A stretch of DNA of 64,000 nucleotides from Ralstonia pickettii (GTDB lineage: Bacteria; Pseudomonadota; Gammaproteobacteria; Burkholderiales; Burkholderiaceae): the NCBI RefSeq assembly GCF_000607165.1, contig NZ_JFZG01000005.1, positions 1 to 64,000 on the forward strand. The letters run 5' to 3'. This document shows positions 56,680 to 64,000 of the stretch, piece after piece; positions within the stretch are counted from its first letter, which is position 1, and each line of letters opens with the position of its first letter. The notes below the pieces were generated by a model that did not search any database, was not told the DNA's origin, and was given only the letters and a program-made list of their open reading frames with translations. The translations under genes and the position numbers were made by a program.

Positions 56680-57900
56680 TCAGGTTCCGGCGGATGCGCG
56701 CGATGAGAGCGCGCCGGTGGCGTTGGCGGTTGAGCGGGAGGTTGAGCGAGAAAAGCGGCAGCGCCATTCCGGCGCGTCGGCTTGAGACGGTGCAGGCGCT
56801 GCTTCGTGCGCCAGCGGCAATTCGACGATGATCGTCACGCCGTGCGGCGCGGTCTCCGTAATCGTCAGGCGTGCGTCGCCATCAAACAGACGCGACAAGC
56901 GTTCACGCACGTGCGTGAGCCCCAGCCCGGAGCCCGTGGCGCCGTCGTTGCCGAAACCGACACCCGTGTCGCGCACTTCCAGCACGAGCCGCTCGCCCTC
57001 GCTGCCGGCAGCCAGGCGAGCAGACAGGGCGATCTCCCCGCCCTCGCGCGCGGGCTCGATGCCGTGCACCACGGCGTTTTCCACCAGCGGCTGAATCAGC
57101 ATCGGCGGGATGACGATGTTGGCGATGGCATCGTCCAGCGCCAAGGAGAAACGCAGGCGATTGCCAAAGCGCAACGCCTGGATGTCGAGATACGCGCGCA
57201 GCAGCGCAAACTCTTGCGCCAGCGTGCACTGCTCGGCGCGTGCGTGCGAGAGCGAGCTGCGCAAAAAGCCGATCAAATGCTGCAGCAAACGCCGCGCGGC
57301 GGCCGGGTCCCTTGCGATCAGCACATCCACGTGGGCGAGCGAGTTGAACAGGAAGTGCGGCTCAATCTGGGCCTGCAGCGCCATCAGTTGCGCGCGCACG
57401 ACCTGCTTCTCGGCCTCTTCACGCTCCAGCGCATCGAGCGCAGCCTGGCGCTGCAATGCGGCCAGCTTGCCGCGCGACCAGTAGTAATACGTTGCGCCAA
57501 GCGCAGCCAGCATGGCGATGATGAAACTCATGCGCAGGCTGTCGGCGCGCCAGGGTTCAGGGTGCGGATTGTTCAGACAGAGGATCGTCCGCGCGATCCA
57601 CTGGCCGAACGGCACACCGATCAGCACCGCGCCCACGATGACCCACGGAAACACCTTCTTGTTGGGCGGGCCGTCACCCCAGAGCACATGGCGCGGTATG
57701 CCGATCAGCGAGAACATCGACAACCCGATCGCCTGGCTGAAAACGAAGTCTTTCCAGAAGGTCTCTTCTGGCCGGATGCCGAACGCAAGCACGGCCGCAA
57801 TCAGCGTATTGATGACGATGATGACCGCGTAGCGGATCACCCAGCGCCGGGCAAGGTGAACGCAATCGGCAAGCGAAGGGAAGGACACATTGGCAAACAT
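56680..57900 (-). CDS. LytS/AlgZ-type membrane histidine kinase
   Basis: A 406-residue sensor kinase. Four hydrophobic segments (about 22-42, 52-68, 84-104, 123-141) place the N-terminal half in the membrane. A coiled-coil linker (150-175) follows. The His_kinase domain carries phospho-acceptor His182 in AQIEPHFLFNSLAHV. The HATPase domain has the N box PPMLIQPLVENAVVHGI and G box DTGVGFGNDGATGSGLGL. The C-terminal ~40 residues are Arg/Ser-rich and divergent. Start ATG 57900; an ATG at 57954 is possible. The signal sensed is unknown. It is co-transcribed with the LytTR regulator. Confidence 0.9.
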   Translation of the reverse strand: MFANVSFPSLADCVHLARRWVIRYAVIIVINTLIAAVLAFGIRPEETFWKDFVFSQAIGLSMFSLIGIPRHVLWGDGPPNKKVFPWVIVGAVLIGVPFGQWIARTILCLNNPHPEPWRADSLRMSFIIAMLAALGATYYYWSRGKLAALQRQAALDALEREEAEKQVVRAQLMALQAQIEPHFLFNSLAHVDVLIARDPAAARRLLQHLIGFLRSSLSHARAEQCTLAQEFALLRAYLDIQALRFGNRLRFSLALDDAIANIVIPPMLIQPLVENAVVHGIEPAREGGEIALSARLAAGSEGERLVLEVRDTGVGFGNDGATGSGLGLTHVRERLSRLFDGDARLTITETAPHGVTIIVELPLAHEAAPAPSQADAPEWRCRFSRSTSRSTANATGALSSRASAGT

Positions 57901-58089
57901 GCGGGCGATCTTACCGGACGGTTCTCCGGCGTTGAAGCGTGGGGTTTCCCGCATCAGCGCGGGTCGGCCGGCGTGGTGCCGAGGATGTCCGCAGTATAGG
58001 AATGGCGCCCGGGCGGGCGCCACAGGCATGCGACGAATGGCGGCATTGAGCGGATGAACGGCGCGCCACCGGCGCCGCCCACGCAACCG

Positions 58090-59049
58090 TTAAGCCGCCA
58101 GCGCCTCCCGTGCGGACTGCGACAACACCGTGGAAGCCACGGCCTCCGCCACCGTGTCACGGGAGAGGTGCGGCGCAAACATCCCGATGAAGTCATGCGC
58201 GTAGCCACGCAGATATGCGCCACGGCGCACCGCCACGCGCGTGGTATTCGGCTCGAACAGGTGATCTGCGCCAATGCAGACGAGGTTGTCGTCCTTGCGT
58301 CCGTCGTAGGCCATCGAGGCGATGATGCCCACGCCCACGTCCAGCGCCACATAGGTCTTGATCACGTCCGCGTCCATGGCGGTCAGCACAATCTCCGGGT
58401 GCAGTCCGGCGCCGGCAAATGCCGCGTCGATGTTGCGGCGGCCCGTAAAACCCGCGTCGTAAGTGATGAGCGGGTATTGCGCCACGTCTTCGAGCGTAGG
58501 GAGCGGGTTCTTCGTCAGCGGATGGTCGGGGCTGACCACCAGCACGTGACGCCAGCGGTACGCCTCGAACGACGTCAGGCCCGGCTCGTTGGCCACCGCC
58601 TCGGTAGCGATGCCGATATCGGCCTGGCCCGTCAGCAGCAGTTCGACGATGTGCGAGGGCGATGCCTCCTGCAGCGCCAGCGTGACGTGCGGATATTCCT
58701 TGCGGAACGACTGCACCACCTTCGGCAGTGCATAGCGGGCCTGCGTATGCGTGGTCGCCACGGTAAGGCGGCCGGATTGTCGGCCGGAGAATTCCTCGCC
58801 GGCTTGGCGCAGGTTTTCGGCTTCGAGCAGCAGGCGTTCGACAATGCGCACGATCTCGCGGCCCGGCTCGGTCAGGCCCGTCAGCCGCTTGCCGTAGCGC
58901 TCGAAAATCTCCACGCCCAGCTCATCCTCCAGCTCGCGGATCTGCCGCGACACGCCGGGCTGCGACGTGTACAGCGCGTTGGCAACTTCGGTCAGGTTGA
59001 ACTGGCGGCGCACCGCCTCGCGGATGGAACGCAGTTGCTGGAAGTTCAT
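58090..59049 (-). CDS. cysB: LysR-family regulator CysB (sulfur assimilation)
   Basis: Master activator of sulfate uptake and cysteine synthesis; binds N-acetylserine. The 319 residues start MNFQQLRSIREAVRRQFNLTEVANALYTSQPGVSRQIRELEDELGVEIFERYGKRL, the typical CysB/Cbl HTH. The effector domain contains the sulfate/acetylserine site (TTHTQARYALP, TGQADIGIATEA, ITYDAGFTGRRNID). It lies 41 bases downstream of cysA and would be read with the importer genes, giving feedback control. Sulfate-starvation regulator Cbl is the nearest alternative, but the context fits CysB. Confidence 0.93.
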   Translation of the reverse strand: MNFQQLRSIREAVRRQFNLTEVANALYTSQPGVSRQIRELEDELGVEIFERYGKRLTGLTEPGREIVRIVERLLLEAENLRQAGEEFSGRQSGRLTVATTHTQARYALPKVVQSFRKEYPHVTLALQEASPSHIVELLLTGQADIGIATEAVANEPGLTSFEAYRWRHVLVVSPDHPLTKNPLPTLEDVAQYPLITYDAGFTGRRNIDAAFAGAGLHPEIVLTAMDADVIKTYVALDVGVGIIASMAYDGRKDDNLVCIGADHLFEPNTTRVAVRRGAYLRGYAHDFIGMFAPHLSRDTVAEAVASTVLSQSAREALAA

Positions 59050-59090
59050 GGCTCGTGTCCTCTCGTATTGGTTGTCGTCGGAGCGGCGCG

Positions 59091-60200
59091 TTATGCGGTC
59101 GGCTGCGCGGCGGCCGGCCGTGCACCTTGGGCAAACACGCGAATGGCGCGCGGGCGCACCACCAGCGTTTCGCCTTCACGGAAGCCCTCGGCGCGGAAGC
59201 GCTCGATGGGCAGGGAGACTTCGATGATGTCGTCGGTGTCTTCGCGTTCCAGCTCAAGCTGGGCAATGGCGCCCAGCGTGAGCGCGCGGCGCAGCATGAC
59301 GGGAATGCCCTCGGCACCCGGCGCGTAGCGCTCCAGATCGATTTCATGCGGGCGCACGAAGGCCACCGCCTGATCGGCACGCGAAGAATCGACACCACCC
59401 GACGGCACGGCAATGGCTGAATCACCCACGTGCAGCACGCTTCCGCCCTCGCCTTCTTCCAGGCGACCATGGAAGAGATTGACGTTGCCGAGGAACCCGT
59501 AGACGAACGGCGTGGCCGGCGTGTTGTAGACCGCATCGGGGCTGCCGACCTGCTCTACCTCGCCGCGGTTCATCAGCACCACGTTGTCGGCCACTTCCAG
59601 CGCTTCTTCCTGATCGTGCGTGACGAACAAGCTGGTGACGTGCAGATCGTCGTGCAGGCGGCGCAGCCAGCGGCGCAGCTCCTTGCGCACCTTGGCATCG
59701 AGCGCGCCGAACGGCTCATCGAGCAGCAATACGCGCGGCTCCACCGCCAGCGCGCGCGCCAGGGCAATGCGCTGGCGCTGCCCGCCCGACAGTTGCGGCG
59801 GGTAGCGATCAGCCAGCCAGTCAAGCTGCACAAGCTCCAGCAACTCTTTCACCTTCGCGCGGATCTGCGCTTCACTCGGCCGCTGCGCACGCGGTTTCAC
59901 GCGCAAGCCGAACGCCACGTTTTCGAACACCGTCATGTGCTTGAACAGCGCGTAGTGCTGAAACACGAAACCAACCTGGCGCTCGCGCACATGCTGGTCC
60001 GATGCGTCTTCACCGTTCAGATGAATGCTGCCCGAATCCGCATGCTCCAGCCCCGCGATGATGCGCAGCAGCGTGGTCTTTCCGCAGCCCGACGGGCCCA
60101 GCAGCGCGGTCAGCTCGCCTTGCTTGAAATCGAGCGAGACATCGTTGAGGGCAACAAAATTGCCGAAGCGCTTGGTGATGTGTTGAACCTGGATGCTCAT
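59091..60200 (-). CDS. cysA: Sulfate/thiosulfate ABC importer ATP-binding protein
   Basis: ATPase of the sulfate/thiosulfate importer. The 369 residues have Walker [16 protein letters not shown] (33-47), Q-loop, signature [16 protein letters not shown], Walker [13 protein letters not shown] and the H-loop [16 protein letters not shown]. The C-terminal regulatory TOBE-like domain (about 240-345) is typical of CysA. It overlaps cysW by four bases (ATGA) and is followed by cysB. Regulation by CysB is expected from the family. Confidence 0.96.
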   Translation of the reverse strand: MSIQVQHITKRFGNFVALNDVSLDFKQGELTALLGPSGCGKTTLLRIIAGLEHADSGSIHLNGEDASDQHVRERQVGFVFQHYALFKHMTVFENVAFGLRVKPRAQRPSEAQIRAKVKELLELVQLDWLADRYPPQLSGGQRQRIALARALAVEPRVLLLDEPFGALDAKVRKELRRWLRRLHDDLHVTSLFVTHDQEEALEVADNVVLMNRGEVEQVGSPDAVYNTPATPFVYGFLGNVNLFHGRLEEGEGGSVLHVGDSAIAVPSGGVDSSRADQAVAFVRPHEIDLERYAPGAEGIPVMLRRALTLGAIAQLELEREDTDDIIEVSLPIERFRAEGFREGETLVVRPRAIRVFAQGARPAAAQPTA

Positions 60201-61177
60201 GCTGCGTTCACCTCCAGCGGAGATTGCACGGAGACGTGCGAATTCGAAATCGATGAGGACGGTGCAACGCGTGCCCCCGGGCCTTCACCCACGCCGGCAT
60301 CTGCATCGGCCAGCTCGCGGCGGCTGCGCCATTCGACCAGCGTCTTCAGTGCCAGCGTCACAAGCGCCAGCAATGTCAGCAGCGAAGCCACGGCAAACGC
60401 GGCCGCAAAGTTGTATTCGTTGTAGAGAATCTCCACATGCAGCGGCATCGTGTTGGTCAGCCCGCGAATGTGGCCCGACACCACCGACACCGCGCCGAAC
60501 TCGCCCATCGCCCGCGCGTTGCACAGGATGACGCCGTACAGCAGGCCCCACTTGATGTTCGGCAGCGTCACGCGCCAGAACGTCTGCCAGCCCGAAGCGC
60601 CGAGCACGATGGCGGCCTCTTCCTCTTCGCTGCCCTGCGCCTGCATGAGCGGAATCAGCTCGCGCGCCACAAACGGGAACGTGACAAACACGGTGGCCAG
60701 CACAATGCCCGGCACAGCAAAGATGACCTTGAAATCGTGGTCGGACAGATATGGCCCGAACCAGCCCTGCGCGCCAAACAGCAGCACGTAGATCAGCCCG
60801 GCAATGACGGGCGACACCGAGAACGGCAAGTCGATCAGCGTCAGCAGCAGGTTCTTGCCGCGAAATTCGAACTTGGCAATCGCCCACGCCGCCGCCACGC
60901 CAAACACCACGTTCAGCGGCACGGCAATCGCCGCAATCGTGAGCGTGAGCCCGATGGCCGAGAGCGCATCCGGCTCGACCAGCGCTTCGAGATACACGAC
61001 GATGCCCTTCTTGAACGCTTCAACAAACACGCTCGCCAGCGGCACGAACAGGAACAGCGCCAGGAACACGAACGATACGAGGATCAGCGTGGTCCGCACC
61101 CAGGCCGATTCTGCGGTGGCGCCACGGCGGCCAACAGCCTGCGCGTGACCAAGATGACGGGAAACAGTACCGGCCAT
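60197..61177 (-). CDS. cysW: Sulfate/thiosulfate ABC importer permease CysW
   Basis: Inner-membrane permease with six predicted helices in 326 residues. ATG 61177 has AGGAG seven bases upstream; an earlier ATG at 61198 overlaps cysT and is disfavoured. Family features are [25 protein letters not shown] after helix one and the EAA loop [27 protein letters not shown]. It begins one base after the cysT stop (TGA-C-ATG). The Ser/Ala-rich C-terminal tail is variable. Confidence 0.95.
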   Translation of the reverse strand: MAGTVSRHLGHAQAVGRRGATAESAWVRTTLILVSFVFLALFLFVPLASVFVEAFKKGIVVYLEALVEPDALSAIGLTLTIAAIAVPLNVVFGVAAAWAIAKFEFRGKNLLLTLIDLPFSVSPVIAGLIYVLLFGAQGWFGPYLSDHDFKVIFAVPGIVLATVFVTFPFVARELIPLMQAQGSEEEEAAIVLGASGWQTFWRVTLPNIKWGLLYGVILCNARAMGEFGAVSVVSGHIRGLTNTMPLHVEILYNEYNFAAAFAVASLLTLLALVTLALKTLVEWRSRRELADADAGVGEGPGARVAPSSSISNSHVSVQSPLEVNAA

Positions 61178-61178
61178 G

Positions 61179-62093
61179 TCAGGCTCCTGCTGCCGCATTG
61201 GCGGTCAAGGGTTCGGGTGCGCGCTCGATGGCGTCGTTGCGATTGCCGCGTCGGCGCGTCCAGGCCTGCAGCAGGTTGATCACCAGCAGCAGCGTGAACG
61301 AGAGACCGAGCATGACGACGGCAATGGCCGTGGCGCCCGCGTAATCGAACTGCTCCAGCTTGGAATAGATCATCAGCGGCGTGATCTCGGAGACCATTGG
61401 CATGTTGCCGGCGATGAAGATGACCGAGCCGTACTCGCCCGTGGCACGCGCAAAGGCCAGCGCAAAACCCGTCAGCAAAGCAGGCAGCAAGGTCGGCAGG
61501 ACGACGCGAATGAAGGTCTGCCAGCGCGTGGCGCCAAGGCTGGCTGCCGCCTCTTCCAACTCGGCCTCTAGATCTTCGAGCACCGGCTGTACCGTGCGCA
61601 CGACAAACGGCAGCCCAATGAACGTGAGCGCCACCACGATGCCCAGCGGCGTGAACGCGACCTTCAGCCCCAGCGGCTCCAGTCGCGAGCCGATCCAGCC
61701 GTTCGGCGCGTACAACGCGGTGAGCGCGATACCGGCCACCGCAGTCGGCAGCGCAAACGGCAGATCCACCAGCGCATCGATCAGCCGCTTGCCCGGAAAG
61801 CGATAGCGCACCAGTACCCATGCCACGATCAGCCCGAACACGAGGTTGATCACTGCCGCGATCAGCGATGCGCCAAAGGTCAGCTTGTACGACGCCACCA
61901 CGCGCGGCGCGGTGACGGTGGTCCAGAATGCATCCCACGTCATGGTGAACGTCTTGAGGACGGTCGCCGACAGCGGAATCAGGACGATCAGCGCGAGGTA
62001 CAGCAGCGAAAAGCCCAGCGCCAGCCCGAAACCGGGCAGCACATTGGCAGGCTTACGCCGCCGGGACAAAGAAAACGCAGAAGACAGGCTCAT
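61179..62093 (-). CDS. cysT: Sulfate/thiosulfate ABC importer permease CysT (CysU)
   Basis: Second permease of the importer, 304 residues with six helices. Motifs are TFGASLIAAVINLVFGLIVAWVLVRYRFPGKRLIDALVDLPFALPTAVAGI and the EAA loop LEEAAASLGATRWQTFIRVVLPTLLPA. It is the first importer gene of this cluster; no sulfate-binding protein gene (sbp/cysP) is visible up to the window end, so it must lie elsewhere. A terminator-like hairpin ends ten bases before the ATG. Confidence 0.95.
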   Translation of the reverse strand: MSLSSAFSLSRRRKPANVLPGFGLALGFSLLYLALIVLIPLSATVLKTFTMTWDAFWTTVTAPRVVASYKLTFGASLIAAVINLVFGLIVAWVLVRYRFPGKRLIDALVDLPFALPTAVAGIALTALYAPNGWIGSRLEPLGLKVAFTPLGIVVALTFIGLPFVVRTVQPVLEDLEAELEEAAASLGATRWQTFIRVVLPTLLPALLTGFALAFARATGEYGSVIFIAGNMPMVSEITPLMIYSKLEQFDYAGATAIAVVMLGLSFTLLLVINLLQAWTRRRGNRNDAIERAPEPLTANAAAGA

Positions 62094-62102
62094 CAGCGCA
62101 CC

Positions 62103-62137
62103 GATAAAAAGGGCCGCAGGGCAAAAACACTGCGGCC
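62103..62137 (-). terminator. Terminator-like hairpin between the RBBP9 hydrolase gene and cysT
   Basis: On the minus strand, GGCCGCAG (62137-62130) and CTGCGGCC (62119-62112) form an eight-bp stem with a ten-base loop, followed by CTTTTTAT (to 62103). It lies 75 bases after the hydrolase stop and only ten bases before the cysT ATG. It either ends the hydrolase transcript or attenuates the cys operon. Confidence 0.7.
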
Positions 62138-62211
62138 GATATGCAGATGAACCGATTGTGGCGAACTGTTCTTATGACGAAAACGAATATTTGCGCATGT
62201 GCATCATCGTT

Positions 62212-62886
62212 TTAGATATAAGGAGTGCTCGGTAAGACATCCCACTGGGCTTGCCAGTCGGCGCCATCGCGAGTGGTGTCTTGTGCACTTGCACGGCCGA
62301 TCAGGCGATCGAGCACCGTCAAGCCAGCGTCCCAGTCGCCGAGGTTGGAGTCAGCGTTGATATGACCAGCCTCGCCAGCGTCAATGAACTCGGCGCCCCA
62401 GCGCGCGCCCCAGTCGATGGCGCTGCCTTGCGGCATCCACGGGTCGTTGCGGCTGGCAATGAGCGTGACGGGAAACGGCAAAGCGTGGTCCGGAAGCAGA
62501 TCGCGCACACCGAATTTGTCCGGATCAGCCGGCGCGACCAGCAGCACCGCAGCCACCGCTTCCTTTGTCTGAACCGTCCAGTGCAGCGCCGCCAGGCAGC
62601 CGAAGCTATGCGCCACCAAGATCACGGGGCGCCGCGTGCGCGTTGGCGGGCGCTCGGCCAGCGCCGCGTGCACTGCTTCGCCCACCTGGGCAGACCAGCG
62701 CGGCAGGTCGGGCGTTGACCAGTCGGCCTGCTCCACGCGGCGCCAGTTTGGAAACCGATGCTCCCAACGCGTCTGCCAGTGGCCGGGGCCGCTGCCATGC
62801 AAACCAGGAACGGTCAGGATGACGGCGTCTGCCGGCCACTGCCAGGCTGGTGCGTCCGATGCGATTACGGGTGCGCTGCGTGCCAT
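62212..62886 (-). CDS. RBBP9/YdeN-family alpha/beta hydrolase
   Basis: A 224-residue serine hydrolase of the RBBP9/YdeN family. Family motifs are LTVPGLHGSGPGHWQTRWE, nucleophile elbow VAHSFGC (Ser94), ASRNDPWMP with the acidic residue, and EAGHINADSNLGDW with the catalytic His. It is cytoplasmic, without a signal peptide. The natural substrate is unknown; activity as a general esterase is known for relatives. It lies between the EAL-domain gene (ten bases upstream) and cysT on the same strand. Confidence 0.88.
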   Translation of the reverse strand: MARSAPVIASDAPAWQWPADAVILTVPGLHGSGPGHWQTRWEHRFPNWRRVEQADWSTPDLPRWSAQVGEAVHAALAERPPTRTRRPVILVAHSFGCLAALHWTVQTKEAVAAVLLVAPADPDKFGVRDLLPDHALPFPVTLIASRNDPWMPQGSAIDWGARWGAEFIDAGEAGHINADSNLGDWDAGLTVLDRLIGRASAQDTTRDGADWQAQWDVLPSTPYI

Positions 62887-62896
62887 GGGGTCGTGC

Positions 62897-63775
62897 TCAT
62901 TGCGTGAGAGAAATGCCGGCGCACTGCTGCTGCACCAGCGGCGCCTGCGCCATCGGTATCACCAGCGGCGTAGGTACAGCGTCCGGCTCGGGCTCGGCTG
63001 CGGGCAGGATGCTGCCCTGCACATAGGCGATACCGGCGGCCCGTGCCAGTTCCAGATCGCTCGGGCGTTCGCAACGGCGCAATGCCAGCGTCACGCCCAG
63101 CTCACGTGCGGAATCGGCCAGCGACACCACGTGCCGCGTGCGCCATTCACGCCGGGCATCGAGCTTCAGATAGGCGGGCTTGGCATGCACGAGCAGCGCG
63201 CCCGCTTCTGCCGGGTCCGATGCCTGCACCGCCACAGCAAAGCCGTTGCGCCGGTAGTTGTCCACCACGAACAGCAGCAGTCCCAGATCGTCATTGGCCG
63301 TGGACGGCACCTGGATGACGAACTGATCGGGATGCAGCCCGAGCGCCGTCACCGCGCGATGGAACGCCTTGCCGTGGTCCGCAGCCACCGCCGCGAGCAA
63401 CCGGCCGTGCACGTTCACAACAAGCCGCTGCGCGTCGGTGCGGGAGAAGTAGTTGAGCGTATGCACGAGCCGGCACAGGCGATCCAGCTCGACCAGCGTG
63501 CCGTCGTCCGACGCCAGCGAAAACACCTTCCACGGGTTCAGGCCGAGATCGCCGTCGCGTGTCCAGGTGCGCATCAGCGCTTCGTGGCCGGCGGGTGCGA
63601 GCGCGCCATCGGCGGCAAGCTGCCAGACCGGTTCAAACAGGCTGGTGAGCGCGCAATGGAAGAACTGGCCCTGCACGCGGCCGGCAGCGTCGCGCCACAA
63701 CTGGCGGTCCGGCGTCGGGGCGCTCGGCAGCGTACCGAGAAATTGTGCGACTGCGGTGGTGTGCATCAGACTCAT
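62897..63775 (-). CDS. Degenerate EAL-domain protein, probably inactive as phosphodiesterase
   Basis: A 292-residue protein with one EAL-like domain spanning most of the length. The name motif survives as GHEALM (Glu65-Ala-Leu), and the Asn strand (VVNVHGR) and YLKLD (Lys-x-Asp) remain. The catalytic ExxE position reads VIQVPST (Glu to Gln) and the DDFGxG metal loop is replaced by VQASDPAE. Loss of these residues predicts no cyclic-di-GMP hydrolysis; such proteins often act as c-di-GMP sensors or protein-binding regulators. No GGDEF, PAS or membrane segment is present. It begins the EAL-RBBP9 unit upstream of the cys operon. Confidence 0.82.
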   Translation of the reverse strand: MSLMHTTAVAQFLGTLPSAPTPDRQLWRDAAGRVQGQFFHCALTSLFEPVWQLAADGALAPAGHEALMRTWTRDGDLGLNPWKVFSLASDDGTLVELDRLCRLVHTLNYFSRTDAQRLVVNVHGRLLAAVAADHGKAFHRAVTALGLHPDQFVIQVPSTANDDLGLLLFVVDNYRRNGFAVAVQASDPAEAGALLVHAKPAYLKLDARREWRTRHVVSLADSARELGVTLALRRCERPSDLELARAAGIAYVQGSILPAAEPEPDAVPTPLVIPMAQAPLVQQQCAGISLTQ

Positions 63776-63815
63776 CGGGATGGGCTCCTGAAAAAAGTCG
63801 CCTCCTCCTCCCCCG

Positions 63816-64000
63816 TCACAACTTGGCGATCGACACTTCAGTCGCCTTCACCAGCGCAACCACTTCGCTACCGATCTTGAGGCCGAGGTTGTCGACCGAG
63901 CGCGTGGTGATGACCGAGGTGACGATGCCGGCCGGGGTCTCCACGTCGATCTCCGAGAGCACGTCGCCCCGGATGATCTCTTTGATCTGCCCGCGAAACT
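63816..64000 (-). CDS. Molybdopterin/molybdate-binding TOBE (Mop) domain protein (partial)
   Basis: The C-terminal 60 codons of a minus-strand gene whose start is beyond the window. The sequence (FRGQIKEIIRGDVLSEIDV, GIVTSVITTRSVDNLGLKIG and EVVALVKATEVSIAKL) is a classic Mop/TOBE domain that binds molybdate or tungstate. The gene could be a 70-residue Mop protein, a two-domain molbindin or the end of a ModE-like regulator; what lies upstream would decide. It is 40 bases from the EAL gene start. Confidence 0.85.
   Translation of the reverse strand, partial: FRGQIKEIIRGDVLSEIDVETPAGIVTSVITTRSVDNLGLKIGSEVVALVKATEVSIAKL

Overview
The window is about 64 kb of GC-rich, gene-dense chromosome from a betaproteobacterium. 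Gene content and order (smc-zipA-ligA-def, dapC-dapD-dapE, tsaB-rimI-udg, cysB-cysA-cysW-cysT, ACBP, PrmB, RadA with a TTG start) fit Burkholderiales, most likely Ralstonia. This is judged from remembered family and synteny knowledge, not from a search. About 53 protein genes can be supported. I see no rRNA, tRNA, CRISPR array, integrase or transposase, so most of the window is core chromosome.

Layout. 1-1 kb: 3' part of an RsuA-family 23S pseudouridine synthase with an Arg-rich tail, ending at a strong terminator. 1-10 kb (minus): smc, zipA-like, ligA and def overlap or abut, followed by a hydrolase lipoprotein. 10-12.2 kb (minus): a secreted alpha/beta hydrolase and an EamA exporter. 12.4-18 kb (plus): the succinylase branch of lysine/diaminopimelate synthesis (dapC, dapD, dapE) with a YffB-like protein, a small membrane protein, a CYTH protein and prmB. 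18.1-20.1 kb: a DUF1326/DUF2182 pair and a six-cysteine lipoprotein. 20.3-29.6 kb (minus): an eight-gene peptide-use operon (RpiR regulator, isoaspartyl peptidase, Gsi/Dpp-type ABC importer, DmpA-type peptidase, D-aminopeptidase).

29.8-43.2 kb: ABC-F ATPase yheS, a CaiB/BaiF racemase-like enzyme, DUF523, dsbB, radA, alr, lplT, udg-rimI-tsaB, acyl-CoA-binding protein, a DHA2 exporter and a DUF1857 protein. 43.3-52 kb: the two glyoxylate-bypass enzymes, aceB and aceA, both on the minus strand. Between them lie a haloacid-dehalogenase-type HAD with a divergent LysR gene, a UspA protein and a plus-strand NCS1 transporter/hydantoin racemase/GntR module. 52-53 kb: a gene-poor stretch with RNA-like structure. 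53-58 kb (minus): TPP enzyme, RraA and AIG2-like genes, then a LytS/LytTR two-component pair. 58-64 kb (minus): cysB and the sulfate importer cysA-W-T, an RBBP9-type hydrolase, a degenerate EAL protein and a partial molybdopterin-binding TOBE protein.

The least explained segment is 52.38-53.04 kb on the minus strand. It holds a perfect TATAAT box, a short stretch ending in a terminator-like hairpin, a strongly structured leader, an uORF that overlaps the TTG start of an 87-residue protein, and a terminator. Segments of the upstream RNA are complementary to the leader, which resembles antisense-RNA immunity control in P4-type satellite phages. Other leads are a bacterial lipoprotein with peritrophin-A-like (CBM14) cysteine spacing, operator arrays for the GntR and RpiR regulators, and terminator-like hairpins next to the starts of eamA and cysT.
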